Of a stretch of DNA of 64,000 bases, positions 45,378 through 55,048 are shown piece after piece. The stretch comes from Nocardioides halotolerans DSM 19273 (GTDB lineage: Bacteria > Actinomycetota > Actinomycetes > Propionibacteriales > Nocardioidaceae). The stretch spans positions 62,001-126,000 of the forward strand of contig NZ_AUGT01000023.1 of the NCBI RefSeq assembly GCF_000422805.1, written 5' to 3'. The translations under genes and the position numbers were made by a program. Each line of letters starts with the position of its first letter. Within the stretch, counting starts at the first letter, position 1. A model generated the notes under the pieces. It saw nothing but the letters and a program-made list of their open reading frames with translations. It had not been told where the DNA came from and did no database searches.

Positions 45378-46793
45378 ATGGCTTCCCGTACCTACGACAC
45401 CGCGTCCGCCGGGACGACAACGCTCGGTGGGGTCTCGTTCTGGCTGCAGCAAGTGGGCGTTCCCGAACCAAGTGACGCGCTCGAGGGGGACCGCACCGCG
45501 GACGTCTGCATCGTCGGGGGCGGCTTGACCGGTTTGTGGGCCGCGTACTACCTCAAGCTGGCCCGACCGGACTGGGACGTCGTGGTCCTCGAGCGGGAGT
45601 TTGCCGGCTTCGGTGCCTCGGGGCGCAACGCCGGCTGGCTCTCCTCCGAGCTCGCGGGCAAGTACGGCACCTTCGCCAGGCGAGGCGGCCGCGACGCGGT
45701 GCAGGCCATGGTCCGGGCGATGAACGAGACCGTGGACGAGGTCCTCACGGTGTGCACCAGCGAGGGCATCGATGCCGACGCGCATCGGGGAGGTGTGCTC
45801 CGGATCGCCCGAAATCCGGTCGAGGAGGCCCGGCTCCGGCACGAGCTCGCGACCGACGCCGAGTGGGACGTCGCCGCCGGCCACCGGTGGCTCTCCGGGG
45901 CCGAGGTCGACGCCCGGCTGCGGATGTCCGGCGCCGTCGGCGCAGCCTTCAACGAGTACGGCGCCCGCATCCACCCCGCCAAGCTGGTCCGCGGTCTGGC
46001 GGCCGTCGTGCGAGGTCTCGGCGTCCGCATCCACGAGGGCACCGAGGTGCGGTCGATCGAAGCGGGCAGGGCAGTGACCTCCCACGGGACGGTGACCGCT
46101 CCGGTCGTGCTGCGCTGTCTCGAAGGCTTCACGGCAGGGCTTCCCGGCCTGCGCCGCGAGTGGCTACCCATGAACTCCTCCCTCATCGCCACCGCACCGC
46201 TGCCCGAGGAGACCTGGTCGGAGATCGGGTGGGAGGGCCGTGAGGTTGTCGCCGACGGAGCCAACGCCTACGCGTGCGCGCAGCGCACGGAGGACGGCCG
46301 GATCGTGCTCGGCGGCCGGGGGATGCTGCCGCGCTACCGGTATGCATCACGTCCGGACCACGACGGCATCACCACCTCGGACGCCGTCGCGATCCTGACC
46401 CGGACCCTGCACGATCTCTTTCCCATGGTGCGCGACGCGCCGATCGAGCACGGGTGGTGCGGTGTTCTGGGTGTGCCTCGCGACTGGACACCCAGCATGG
46501 TCTTCGACCCGGGCACCGGCCTGGGCTGGGCCGGCGGGTACGTCGGGAGCGGTGTCTCCACGACCAACCTGGCCGGCCGGGTGCTGCGCGATCTGGTCAC
46601 GGGCGTGGACACGCCGCTGACGCGGCTGCCGCTGGTCGGCCACCACGTGCGCAAGTGGGAGCCGGAACCTGTTCGATGGCTCGGGGTCCGCACGATGTAC
46701 CACCTCTACAAGGCCGCGGACCGCCGCGAGGCTGGCGGCCTCCAGCGGGAGAGCCGGCTGACCCGGCTCGGCGCCCTGATCACGGGGCGTTGA
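45378..46793 (+). CDS. FAD-dependent amine/amino-acid oxidoreductase (DAO family)
   Basis: A 471-residue flavoprotein of the glycine/D-amino-acid oxidase superfamily. The dinucleotide motif ADVCIVGGGLTGLWAAYY (residues 41-58) and GASGRNAGW (covalent or tight FAD binding region) match the gamma-glutamylputrescine-oxidase-like branch. A second flavin contact is GYVGSGVSTTNLAGRVL near the C-terminus. It would oxidise a C-N bond to an imine that hydrolyses to an aldehyde plus ammonia. Being in one operon with an importer and an aldehyde dehydrogenase, it likely deaminates the imported compound. Confidence 0.9.
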   Translation: MASRTYDTASAGTTTLGGVSFWLQQVGVPEPSDALEGDRTADVCIVGGGLTGLWAAYYLKLARPDWDVVVLEREFAGFGASGRNAGWLSSELAGKYGTFARRGGRDAVQAMVRAMNETVDEVLTVCTSEGIDADAHRGGVLRIARNPVEEARLRHELATDAEWDVAAGHRWLSGAEVDARLRMSGAVGAAFNEYGARIHPAKLVRGLAAVVRGLGVRIHEGTEVRSIEAGRAVTSHGTVTAPVVLRCLEGFTAGLPGLRREWLPMNSSLIATAPLPEETWSEIGWEGREVVADGANAYACAQRTEDGRIVLGGRGMLPRYRYASRPDHDGITTSDAVAILTRTLHDLFPMVRDAPIEHGWCGVLGVPRDWTPSMVFDPGTGLGWAGGYVGSGVSTTNLAGRVLRDLVTGVDTPLTRLPLVGHHVRKWEPEPVRWLGVRTMYHLYKAADRREAGGLQRESRLTRLGALITGR

Positions 46794-46818
46794 GATGCGC
46801 GGGCCAGGGGCCGCCGGG

Positions 46819-47724
46819 TCAGGCGTCCGGAGGTTGCGGTGGTGTCGGGAAGAGCGTCTCGAGGGCACGCAGCACCGTGTGGAGCGCGGCGTTGCTGCTC
46901 TCCCGACGCCAGGCCAGGTAGGCGTAGACCGGGTCCAGCTTCTCGCTCAGCTCCACCGCAGAGATGCCCTGTCGTGGCACGTGCTCGATGGCAGTGTCGA
47001 CGGTGAAGGCCACGCCGGCTCCGGCGGAGACCAGAGCCATGATCGTGCCGGTGTCTGGCAGGGTCTGCGCGATGGTCGGCACGAACCCTGCGATCTGGCA
47101 GAGCTCGAGGAAGTCTCGTTGAACGGCGGAGTCCGTGGGCAGGCCCAGAAAGCCGTCATCGCGGAAGCTCGACAGCGACACCGGTCCACCGTCGGCCGCG
47201 GGGTGCGTGCTGGGCACCGCCATCAGGTAGCGCTCGGCCGCGATCGGCCGCGCCTCGATCCCGGCGGGCACCGTGCGGAACCGTGCGATGGCCAGGTCGA
47301 TCGACCCGTTGAGCAGCCGGTCGGAGACCTGCAGGCCATAGCGGCCCGGGTCGAACAGCAGGTCGATCCCCGGGTGGAGCTCCCGCATCTCGCGTCCCAA
47401 CCGACCGATCAGGTCGTACGAGGAGGGGCCGGCGAAGCTGATTCGGACGCGCCCGGTCTCCCCCCGGGCGGCGCGGCGCACCTCCATGCGGGCCTCGGTG
47501 TTCAGCACCAGCATCTCGGTGGCGGGCTCGATCAGGGCACTGCCGGCCGAGGTCAGCTCGACCTTGCGGGTCGTGCGGTCGAAGAGCTGGACGCCGAGGT
47601 CCGCCTCGAGCTTCTTGATGGTCCGGCTCAGGTAGGGCTGCGCGAGCAGCAGCCGATCGGCGGCCCGTCCGAAGTGCAGCTCCTCGGCAACCGCGAGGAA
47701 GGCACGTAGCTCGAACAGTTCCAT
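46819..47724 (-). CDS. LysR-family transcriptional regulator
   Basis: A 301-residue LysR regulator: N-terminal HTH (LRAFLAVAEELHFGRAADRLLLAQPYLSRTIKKLE, given here by its ends residues 6-40), then the co-inducer domain. It is divergent from the acyl-CoA dehydrogenase operon with 52 bases between starts and convergent with the oxidase gene. The usual LysR arrangement predicts activation of the operon beginning at 47777, and possibly control of the ABC operon too. Inducer unknown. Confidence 0.92.
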   Translation of the reverse strand: MELFELRAFLAVAEELHFGRAADRLLLAQPYLSRTIKKLEADLGVQLFDRTTRKVELTSAGSALIEPATEMLVLNTEARMEVRRAARGETGRVRISFAGPSSYDLIGRLGREMRELHPGIDLLFDPGRYGLQVSDRLLNGSIDLAIARFRTVPAGIEARPIAAERYLMAVPSTHPAADGGPVSLSSFRDDGFLGLPTDSAVQRDFLELCQIAGFVPTIAQTLPDTGTIMALVSAGAGVAFTVDTAIEHVPRQGISAVELSEKLDPVYAYLAWRRESSNAALHTVLRALETLFPTPPQPPDA

Positions 47725-47776
47725 CCCGAGATTGTTTCACTCTGACTCATCAATAGCGAGAAATTAGGCATTGGAC

Positions 47777-48985
47777 ATGCAACAGGCAATCGCGAAAGAT
47801 TCAACGGCCATGGAGCTCGCAACGGAGGTGTCGGCCGAGGACTTCGCGCTGGTCCACGACCAGGTTCGCTCGTTCGTCCGGGAGCGTGTGGTGCCGCGTG
47901 AGAACGAGATCATGGCCGCCGACCGGGTGCCCGACGACCTCCGGTCGACGGCGGCCGCGATGGGGCTGTTCGGCTACGCGATCCCCGCCGAGTGGGGCGG
48001 GCTGGGGCTCGACCTGTGCCAGGACGTCGAGCTAGCGATGGAGCTGGGCTACACGACGCTCGCGCTGCGCTCGATGTTCGGGACGAACAACGGGATCGCC
48101 GGCCAGCTCCTGGTCGCCTCCGGCACAAAGGAGCAGAAGGCCAGATGGCTGCCCGGGATGGCGGCCGGCGAGGTCGTGGCCTCGTTCGCCCTCACCGAGG
48201 AAGGCGCCGGCTCGAGCCCGGCGGCGCTGCACACGACGGCCCGGCCCACCGCTGATGGATGGGTGCTCGACGGCCGCAAGCGGTTCATCACCAACGCTCC
48301 AGACGCCGACCTGTTCGTGGTCTTCGCCCGCACCGGACCCGAGGCCGGCGGCCGCCCGGCGATCTCGGCCTTCCTGGTGCCGGCCGGCACCGGCGGGCTG
48401 ACCGTCGGCCCGCGCGACCACAAGATGGGCCAGGAGGGCGCGACCACCGCGGAGCTGGTCCTCGACGCCGTGCACCTCCCGGCCGCCGCGCTCGTCGGCG
48501 ACTCCGAAGGCGCGGCGTACACCGAAGCCTTGGCGTGCCTGACCCGCGGCCGCGTGCACATCGCCGCGCTCGCGGTCGGACTCGCGCAGCGCGCCCTCGA
48601 CGAGTCGGTGTCCTACGCCGCCACGGCCACCCAGGGCGGGACCCTGATCGGCAAGCACCAGCTCGTCCAGGCGATGCTCGCGGACCAGGCCACCGGCGTG
48701 GCCGCCGGGCAGGCGCTCGTGCGAGCCTCGGCCCGCAGCTTCGTCGCCGGCGCGGACCGCCGGATCGGCCCCTCGGCTGCCAAGCTCTTCTGCACCGAGA
48801 TGGCCGGACGCGTCGCCGACCTAGCGGTGCAGGTGCACGGCGGATCGGGCTACATGCGTGGCGTCCCGGTCGAGCGGATCTACCGCGACGTACGCCTCCT
48901 GCGGCTCTACGAGGGCACCAGCGAGATCCAGCGGCTGATCATCGGCGGCGCCCTGCTCCGCGACGCCAAGGCCGGTGCGGCATGA
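47777..48985 (+). CDS. Acyl-CoA dehydrogenase
   Basis: A 402-residue FAD acyl-CoA dehydrogenase introducing a 2,3 double bond. FALTEEGAGSSPAA and WVLDGRKRFITNAP form the flavin and substrate pocket, and the catalytic Glu lies in LYEGTSEIQRL near the C-terminus. ATG 47777 is chosen; TTG 47771 and ATG 47810 are alternatives, the latter with no worse context. It is the first gene of a four-gene operon with tight overlaps. Confidence 0.9.
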   Translation: MQQAIAKDSTAMELATEVSAEDFALVHDQVRSFVRERVVPRENEIMAADRVPDDLRSTAAAMGLFGYAIPAEWGGLGLDLCQDVELAMELGYTTLALRSMFGTNNGIAGQLLVASGTKEQKARWLPGMAAGEVVASFALTEEGAGSSPAALHTTARPTADGWVLDGRKRFITNAPDADLFVVFARTGPEAGGRPAISAFLVPAGTGGLTVGPRDHKMGQEGATTAELVLDAVHLPAAALVGDSEGAAYTEALACLTRGRVHIAALAVGLAQRALDESVSYAATATQGGTLIGKHQLVQAMLADQATGVAAGQALVRASARSFVAGADRRIGPSAAKLFCTEMAGRVADLAVQVHGGSGYMRGVPVERIYRDVRLLRLYEGTSEIQRLIIGGALLRDAKAGAA

Positions 48986-50124
48986 CGGATTTAGAGCTGC
49001 CCCTCGCCGGCGTCACCGTGGTGTCTCTGGAGCAGGCCGTGGCCGGCCCCATGGCCACCCGGCACCTGGCGGACCTCGGTGCCCGCGTCATCAAGCTCGA
49101 GCGACCGGGCATCGGCGACTTCGCACGCGGCTACGACCAGGTGGTCAACGGGCTCGCCTCCCACTTCGTCTGGCTGAACCGCTCCAAAGAGTCCTTCGCG
49201 GTGGACCTCACTACCGATGAGGGGCGGGCCAACGCCCTTCAGCTCATCGGGCGCGCGGACGTCTTCGTGCAGAACTGCGCCCCGGGTGTGGCCCAGCGCC
49301 TGGGGCTCGGCAGCGAGGCGCTCCGCAAGCTGTGGCCAGGACTGGTCGTGGTGAACATCTCGGGCTACGGAGAGGACGGCCCCAAGCGCGACCGCAAAGC
49401 CTACGACATGCTGATCCAGGCCGAGACCGGCATGGTGTCGGTGACCGGAACGCCCGACACCGCGACGAAGACCGGGATCCCCAGTGCCGACATCGCGGCC
49501 GGCATGTACGCGGCGCTCGCGGCCGCCTCGGCCCTCTTCCGCCGGACCCGGAACGGGGCCGGCGCGACGGTCGAGGTCTCCATGTTCGACGCCGCGGTCG
49601 AGTGGATGGGCTACGCCCTCTACGTCCAGCTGTACGCCGGCCGGCAGATCGAGCGGCGCGGCCTCGGCCATGCGTCGATCGCGCCCTACGACGCCTACCC
49701 GACCAAGGACGGCAGCATCCTGATCGGGGTGCAGAACGACAGCGGCTGGCGCAGCCTTGCGGACGGCGTCTTCGGCCGGCCGGACATCGCCGACGACCCG
49801 CGTTTCAGCACCAACATGGCGCGGGTCGCTCACCGCCAGGAGTGCGACGAGTTCGTTTCCAGCCAGACCTCGCAGTGGTCGACCGAGCAGCTCGATCAGC
49901 GGCTGGCGGAGGCCGGCGTGCCGGCGGCCCAGATCAACGACATGGGCGCGGTCGTCGACCATCCACAGCTCTCCGAGCGGAAGCGGTGGCGGACCGTCGA
50001 TACGGAGAACGGCGCGATCCGGGCGCTGCTTCCGCCGATGACGTTCGCGGACGTCGACCTGCGCATGGATCCAGTGCCGGCTCTGGGTGAGCACAACGAA
50101 CAGATCCTGTCGGAGCTCGAGTGA
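48982..50124 (+). CDS. Type III CoA-transferase (CaiB/BaiF family)
   Basis: A 380-residue type III CoA-transferase that moves CoA from a donor thioester to a carboxylic acid. The N-terminal [17 protein letters not shown] and [18 protein letters not shown] segments and the likely catalytic Asp in [12 protein letters not shown] are present. ATG overlaps the dehydrogenase stop. In this setting it could activate the acid formed by the upstream aldehyde dehydrogenase. Confidence 0.9.
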   Translation: MTDLELPLAGVTVVSLEQAVAGPMATRHLADLGARVIKLERPGIGDFARGYDQVVNGLASHFVWLNRSKESFAVDLTTDEGRANALQLIGRADVFVQNCAPGVAQRLGLGSEALRKLWPGLVVVNISGYGEDGPKRDRKAYDMLIQAETGMVSVTGTPDTATKTGIPSADIAAGMYAALAAASALFRRTRNGAGATVEVSMFDAAVEWMGYALYVQLYAGRQIERRGLGHASIAPYDAYPTKDGSILIGVQNDSGWRSLADGVFGRPDIADDPRFSTNMARVAHRQECDEFVSSQTSQWSTEQLDQRLAEAGVPAAQINDMGAVVDHPQLSERKRWRTVDTENGAIRALLPPMTFADVDLRMDPVPALGEHNEQILSELE

Positions 50125-50861
50125 GCGGGCTCCTCGCAGGGCGCGTCGGCGTCGTGACCGGAGCCGGCCAGGGCATCGGCCTCGCCATCGCCCACTCGTT
50201 CGTGGAGCACGGTGCCAGCGTCGTCCTCGTCGACCTCAACGAAGACGCCGTCCGAGCGGCAGCTGTCGAGCTCGGTCCAGAGCGGGCGACGGGCCTCCGC
50301 TGCGACGTGACCTCGGCATCCGACGTGCAATACATCCTAGACCAGGCTGGCGACCGCTTCGGGAGCGTCGACGTCATGGTCAACAACGCGGGGATCACGC
50401 GCGACGCGACCATGCGGACGATGACCGAGGAGGACTTCGACCAGGTGGTCGATGTCCACCTCAAGGGAACGTGGCATGGCACCCGGCTCGCTGCAGCGGT
50501 CATGCGCGAGCAGCGCCGCGGCTCGATCGTGAACATCTCGTCGCTGTCCGGGAAAGTGGGCCTGGCCGGGCAGACCAACTACTCGGCGGCGAAGGCCGGG
50601 ATCGTCGGACTCTCCAAGGCGGCGGCCAAGGAACTGGCCCACCACGGAGTTCGCGTCAACTGTGTCCAGCCCGGTCTCATCGCGACGGCGATGACCGCCG
50701 CCATGCCGCAACGCGTGTGGGACCAGAAGATGGCCGAGATCCCGATGGGCCGGCCCGGCCGGCCGGAGGAGGTGGCCTCCGTGTGCGTCTTCTACGCCTC
50801 CGAGCTCTCGTCGTACTTGACCGGAACGGTGACCGAGGTCACCGGTGGGAGGTTCATGTGA
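50121..50861 (+). CDS. SDR-family oxidoreductase (FabG-like)
   Basis: A 246-residue short-chain dehydrogenase. [12 protein letters not shown] is the cofactor loop, NNAG the second motif, Ser in NISSLSG and Tyr/Lys in YSAAKAG the catalytic set. The N-terminal Asp in VLVDLNED suggests NAD rather than NADP preference. As part of a CoA-ester operon it probably acts on a 3-hydroxyacyl-CoA. GTG start with 4-base overlap. Confidence 0.9.
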   Translation: MSGLLAGRVGVVTGAGQGIGLAIAHSFVEHGASVVLVDLNEDAVRAAAVELGPERATGLRCDVTSASDVQYILDQAGDRFGSVDVMVNNAGITRDATMRTMTEEDFDQVVDVHLKGTWHGTRLAAAVMREQRRGSIVNISSLSGKVGLAGQTNYSAAKAGIVGLSKAAAKELAHHGVRVNCVQPGLIATAMTAAMPQRVWDQKMAEIPMGRPGRPEEVASVCVFYASELSSYLTGTVTEVTGGRFM

Positions 50862-52084
50862 CCAGCCAGCCGCTCGCGCAGGGGTCGGACGTCGTGGTCT
50901 GTGCGCCGCTGCGCACGCCGATCGGCCGTTACGGGGGCGTCTTCAAGAGGCTCACGGCAGTCGACCTAGGCGTCACTGTGCTCCGGGCGCTGCTGGACAG
51001 CACTGGGGTCAGCCCCGGTGATGTGGACGACGTGATCCTCGGCCAGTGCAACGGGAACAGCGAAGCTCCCGCGATCGGCCGGGTGGTCGCCCTCGACGCA
51101 GGGCTGCCCACTTCGGTGCCAGGGATGCACATCGACCGACGCTGCGGCTCCGGCCTTCAGGCCATCCTCAACGCCGCGATGACAGTCGGCGCGGGAGCAG
51201 CCCAGCTGGTCGTCGCCGGGGGCACCGAGAGCATGAGCAGCGCCTCGTTCTACTCCACCGATGTCCGCTGGGGTGCCGGTCGCGCCGGCGTCCGGATGCA
51301 CGACAGCCTGGTCCGGGCCCGCGAGACCTCTGGCGGCCGCGACCACCCGGTTCCGGGCGGCATGATCGAGACCGCCGAGAACCTGCGCCGCCGCTACGAC
51401 ATCGCCCGCTCGGCGCAGGACGAGCTCGCGGTCGAGTCGCACCGGCGTGCGGTCGAGGCTCAAGAGTCCGGCGTCATGGCCGAGGAGATCGCGCCCGTCT
51501 CCCTGCCCGACGGCACCGTTGTAGCCATTGACGAGCACCCCCGCGCCGGAACGTCCGTCGACGAGCTGGCGATGCTCCGCCCTGTGCTGATTCGTACCGA
51601 CGCGGACGCCACGGTCACGGCGGGCAACGCCAGCGGACAGAACGACGCCGCCGCGATGGCGCTCGTCACCACCCGTTCCCGTGCAGACCAGCTCGGCATC
51701 GAGCCGCTGCTCCAGATCACGTCCTGGGCTGTCGCCGGCGTCGGACCGGAAGTGATGGGGATCGGTCCGGTGCCCGCGACCCGGCTGGCGCTCGACCGAG
51801 CCGGTCTCACCATGGACGACCTCGACACGATCGAGCTCAACGAGGCGTTCGCCGCTCAGGTACTAGCGGTGTTCAGCGAGTGGGGGGTGACGCCGGACGA
51901 CAGACTCCGGATCAATCCACACGGCTCGGGCATCTCGCTGGGCCACCCTGTCGGCGCCACGGGTACCCGGATGGTCGGCGCCGTGGGGCGGCAGCTACGA
52001 CGTACAGGCGGCAGGCACGGCTTGGTCACCATGTGCATCGGCGGCGGGCAAGGTATGGCAGCCGTCCTGAGCGCTACTGTGTGA
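50858..52084 (+). CDS. Thiolase (acetyl-CoA acyltransferase)
   Basis: A 408-residue thiolase cleaving 3-ketoacyl-CoA. Catalytic Cys96 is in DRRCGSGLQ, and the C-terminal motifs [23 protein letters not shown] (His) and CIGGGQG (second Cys) are intact. GTG start overlaps the SDR stop. It closes the operon. No enoyl-CoA hydratase gene is present between the dehydrogenase and the SDR. Confidence 0.93.
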   Translation: MTSQPLAQGSDVVVCAPLRTPIGRYGGVFKRLTAVDLGVTVLRALLDSTGVSPGDVDDVILGQCNGNSEAPAIGRVVALDAGLPTSVPGMHIDRRCGSGLQAILNAAMTVGAGAAQLVVAGGTESMSSASFYSTDVRWGAGRAGVRMHDSLVRARETSGGRDHPVPGGMIETAENLRRRYDIARSAQDELAVESHRRAVEAQESGVMAEEIAPVSLPDGTVVAIDEHPRAGTSVDELAMLRPVLIRTDADATVTAGNASGQNDAAAMALVTTRSRADQLGIEPLLQITSWAVAGVGPEVMGIGPVPATRLALDRAGLTMDDLDTIELNEAFAAQVLAVFSEWGVTPDDRLRINPHGSGISLGHPVGATGTRMVGAVGRQLRRTGGRHGLVTMCIGGGQGMAAVLSATV

Positions 52085-52505
52085 AGCGTTGTTGACCTCG
52101 CCAGCGAGCCCGCACCGGGATGAAGACCATGACTGGGAGTGCACTGCGGCCATGCGCGGACGTCATCCCGCGAATCGATCGCCTCCCGGTTTCGGACTGT
52201 CTTGACTGGGCTGCGGGATCCGATTGAGCTGGCGGGCGAGCCTGGCGGCTGCACGCCGCAGCAACGTCTATGGCTCAGACCTGCAGAGGCTCGCCCCCCA
52301 CCATCTGGCGCGGCACTGGTGAGGCGGCCTCAACCATCGCCTGAGTCACTGGTGAGCAGGGCGTCGGAGTCGAGGACGATCCGCTGATGAGAGCGGTGGG
52401 AGGACGCGCCTCTGAACTCCGTGGGACAGATAGTCCAAAACCACGGAGGCGTATATGTGTGCGCTCGAAGAAGTGGACTGCAGCACGATCGGGTGACAAA
52501 TCGGG
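52085..52505. other. Gene-free interval after the thiolase operon
   Basis: About 420 bases with no convincing gene. Short frames lack family features. The stretch leads into an IS3-family remnant and probably consists of decayed mobile DNA, but nothing in it can be named. Confidence 0.5.
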
Positions 52506-53060
52506 TCACGCCGCCTGAGTGGTCGGCGTGGTCATGATGGTCTCGTAGTAAATGGGGTTCAATCGGCCGAGCGTGTCTTGCCTGCGGCGTCGGTGGTCTG
52601 TCCGTTCGATCCAGGTCACGATCGCGATTCGGAGCTCCTGCCGGGTGGTCCAGATGCGTCGGTTCATGACGTTCTTCTGCAGCACGGCGAAGAAGGACCC
52701 CATGGCTGCGTTGTCGCCGGCGGCGCCGACCTTACGCCGTCCTGGCCGCCATCGACTCGCCAGCCTCACGAGCTGTGTCGACCAGGAACCGGTCGCCGAA
52801 CTCCGGGTCATCGCGATTGCGTCGAGCAGGGCGTTGGCACGGTAGGCCTCGACGAGCTCGGCGTCGGTGACCCGTGCAGCGAGCGACTGGTAGTAGTGCT
52901 AGCGGGCCAGCTTGAGCACCCGGCACGCCACCGTGACGGCAACACCGTCGCCAGCGAGCTCGCGGACGGGCGAGTACATCGTTCTCCCTACAGGTTCGCC
53001 CTGGGATAGATGGGCCGCGGCGCGGCGCAGGACCTCGTTCTCTTGTTCCATCCACCGGGT
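52506..53060 (-). pseudogene. Remnant of an IS3-family transposase (OrfA end plus OrfB pieces)
   Basis: Read on the minus strand from 53060, the end of OrfA (ENEVLRRAAAHLSQ) runs into OrfB (MYSPVRELAGDG, CRVLKLAR), which then hits an in-frame TAG. Reading resumes (HYYQSLAARVTDAELVEAY), shifts frame to DDPEFGDRFLVD and stops, then jumps to the OrfB C-terminus GDNAAMGSFFAVLQKN and ERTDHRRRRQ ending MTTPTTQAA. The DDE catalytic core between these parts is deleted. Premature stop, frameshift and internal deletion make it inactive. No terminal inverted repeats were found. Confidence 0.85.
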
Positions 53061-53195
53061 GGCGAGTGGTGACGGTAGCGTGGCCCAGCTCTGGGGAGCC
53101 GGATCCTGAGCTGCGACGCCCCCCGCCCTCTGTCGTGCTACGTCGCTGCTACCGGCCCGGCGGAATATCGGCAGCGGTGGGCTTGTGCACTCCCG

Positions 53196-53519
53196 CTATG
53201 CCTTGTGCCGGACCGTTCGGCCGGCTCGTCCGTCCGGTGGGGGTGCGGGACGCGTGCGCGGCGTCTGAGCCGTCCCCCACGGGTAGATGTCGTCCAGCAG
53301 TTCGACAACCGTCATTCTCAGTGTTGTCGCCAAGGTGTCCAGGACGAGCAGCGAGGGAAGCTTGCGGCCCCGCTCGATGTCGCTGAGGTAGGCCAGCGAG
53401 ATGCCGGCTCCCTCGGCGAGATCGGCCAGATGAAGATCTGAGTCGGCACGCAGAGCACGCACCCTCGCGCCGAGGAGCAGGCGGCCCGTGGCGAGTCGTC
53501 GCTCGGGGGCTGTGGCCAT
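53196..53519 (-). CDS. XRE-family HTH protein
   Basis: A 107-residue protein with an N-terminal Cro/C1-type HTH (about residues 15-75): LLGARVRALRADSDLHLADLAE, then GISLAYLSDIERGRK and PSLLVLDTLA. The C-terminal 30 residues are Pro/Arg-rich and probably disordered. HipB antitoxins are proteins of this type. It lies 1.5 kb from a hipA-like gene on the other strand rather than directly before it, so a HipB role is only a possibility. Confidence 0.82.
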   Translation of the reverse strand: MATAPERRLATGRLLLGARVRALRADSDLHLADLAEGAGISLAYLSDIERGRKLPSLLVLDTLATTLRMTVVELLDDIYPWGTAQTPRTRPAPPPDGRAGRTVRHKA

Positions 53520-53633
53520 GGGTCGACGCTATCGTGCACGCGACGATGAGTGATGATGGCTCGCTCCGACCGAGCGCCTGTGTGCTGCGACAGAGGGTAC
53601 GCGCGGTCGGTGCGCTCCATTCTTGGCGGGTTC

Positions 53634-54218
53634 CTACGGTTCGTCCCGCAGCCCAAGCCGGATCTCACGGTCGGCTCGCTCGCGACGGCTCGCCACGACT
53701 GCTCGATACAGTTGCTCGGCGGCCTGAACATCCAGATCCGTAACTTCGCGACCGTCTGCCGCAGCGTCCCGAAGCGCGGCGAGATGTGCGCGCGCCAGGT
53801 GTCGCTCCTCATTCTTTGAAGATCCGACCGAGGCGACCAGAACGGCGTCATCGTCGATGTTGACCATGGACCGCCGGTACAACACCTCGACCGCCAGGGC
53901 GTCCACCCGGGCTGCAAGCACAAAGCCCTCGTCACACATCCGGTCGGTGGGCGGCCGTTCGGTCGAATAGCAGTCGGCTACCTCATCGACGAAGCTGTTC
54001 ATCTCCGCCGCTATCTCCGGGACCGTCCCGCCGAGGTCGGCACGCGATTGCCACGTGAACTCTGCGGCCAGCATCAGCAGGCCGATCAGTGCCTCCTCGT
54101 CACCACCGAGCGCGGCTCGGACCCGGTCCGGCAGTCGATCAATCAACTGAGCGACCACGAGCGAACGATCCTCGCGTGCCGGCAGTGGGGTTGTTCGCCT
54201 CTGGCGTTTCCCGTTCAT
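53634..54218 (-). CDS. Protein of unknown function next to the HAD-HipA operon
   Basis: A 194-residue soluble, helix-rich protein from ATG 54218. It has a basic N-terminus (GKRQRRTT), a central LIGLLMLAAEFTWQSRADLGG stretch that could be a buried helix, and an Arg-rich end (RRERADREIRLGL). No family is recognised. The start codon is only 2 bases from a 25-base palindrome shared with the divergent HAD-HipA operon, so its transcript is probably leaderless and under the same control. Confidence 0.65.
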   Translation of the reverse strand: MNGKRQRRTTPLPAREDRSLVVAQLIDRLPDRVRAALGGDEEALIGLLMLAAEFTWQSRADLGGTVPEIAAEMNSFVDEVADCYSTERPPTDRMCDEGFVLAARVDALAVEVLYRRSMVNIDDDAVLVASVGSSKNEERHLARAHLAALRDAAADGREVTDLDVQAAEQLYRAVVASRRERADREIRLGLRDEP

Positions 54219-54220
54219 TT

Positions 54221-54245
54221 GATATTACTCTAACAGAGTAGTATC
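54221..54245. promoter_or_regulatory. Divergent promoter palindrome
   Basis: GATATTACTCT-AAC-AGAGTAGTATC is an 11-base inverted repeat (one G-T mismatch) around a 3-base centre, AT-rich against a GC-rich background. It contains TAATAT on the minus strand, 3 bases from the 54218 start, and TAGTAT on the plus strand. It therefore overlaps both divergent -10 regions and fits an autorepressor operator, probably for the nearby XRE protein. Confidence 0.65.
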
Positions 54246-54450
54246 TGTTTGCTGACGTCATGACGAGGTGGTCAATGCCGAGGTCTCACCCTCACTCCAC
54301 GCGGTTCTGCACCGTCAGTGGCTCAGAGATTGCCCTATCCCGCGTCATGGGCAGCGACACCAGGAGGGGAAGCTGTCGGGTCTCCATTGGGTTCGGCATA
54401 GACCGCGTCGCCCACTCCGATCTGGGCCTCGTTCCTATGGTCCGATAGCG

Positions 54451-55041
54451 ATGTCACGCAGCAACCCGTCGCTGGCGCTGATCGTCGACGTCGACGGTGT
54501 TGTTTCACCGGTCTGGGGCCACACTGCTTGGGGCGATGACGTCGTCGCCGGCCAGGTCTTCGGACCCGTGCACGTGTCTCCCACACTGTGCCGACGGATC
54601 GATCAGCTCGCCGCGCAGCCCGGCCTGGCGTGCCGGTGGCTCACCTCCTGGCCAAGGCCGCTCCGCGACCGTATGGACCCATTCCCCGGTCCGGCCTGGC
54701 CCCAGATCACCAGCGAGTACGAGGACCCCGGTAATGACGACGTGGACTGGTGGAAGTGGACAGCGCTTCTGCGCTGGCTCGACCACCACGGGTCCGTTCG
54801 GCGTCTCGCCTGGTGCGATGACCACCTCACTGACACTCACCTCGTCGGGCCCGACGACTCCGCCGGTGAGGGCCTGACGGCCGACGATGGAGACCACGCG
54901 GCGCATGGCGTAGCCGCGATCAGGAAAACCCTGGCTGAGCGCGGCATCGAGACCCTGCTCCTCGCCCCGCGCACATCTGTCGGTATCACCCCGCGGCAGA
55001 TGGAACGACTCGAGCGGTTCCTGAGCCGTTGTGAGGCGTGA
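54451..55041 (+). CDS. HAD-like phosphatase-fold protein (RNA-repair-associated HAD type)
   Basis: A 196-residue HAD-fold protein. Motif I is IVDVDGVVS with the nucleophile Asp pair, motif II is RWLTSWP, and the late acidic motif is AWCDDHLTD. It resembles the HAD domains found in predicted RNA-repair (Swiss-army-knife) proteins of actinobacteria. Its frame runs past the start of the hipA-like gene, so the two are coupled. ATG 54451 is chosen; about 200 bases of leader separate it from the palindrome. A nucleotide or RNA 3'-phosphate substrate is a guess. Confidence 0.75.
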   Translation: MSRSNPSLALIVDVDGVVSPVWGHTAWGDDVVAGQVFGPVHVSPTLCRRIDQLAAQPGLACRWLTSWPRPLRDRMDPFPGPAWPQITSEYEDPGNDDVDWWKWTALLRWLDHHGSVRRLAWCDDHLTDTHLVGPDDSAGEGLTADDGDHAAHGVAAIRKTLAERGIETLLLAPRTSVGITPRQMERLERFLSRCEA

Positions 55042-55048
55042 GGCGACG

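Noticed and set aside
52085..52505. Small proteins after the thiolase gene
   Set aside because: Short frames without motifs or start signals, next to transposon debris.
53196..53519. Naming the XRE protein HipB
   Set aside because: The fold fits, but it is 1.5 kb from hipA on the other strand with an unknown gene between, so the name is not justified by sequence alone.
54260..54448. 62-codon open frame between the palindrome and the HAD gene
   Set aside because: No good ribosome-binding site and no family pattern; it is more likely untranslated leader.
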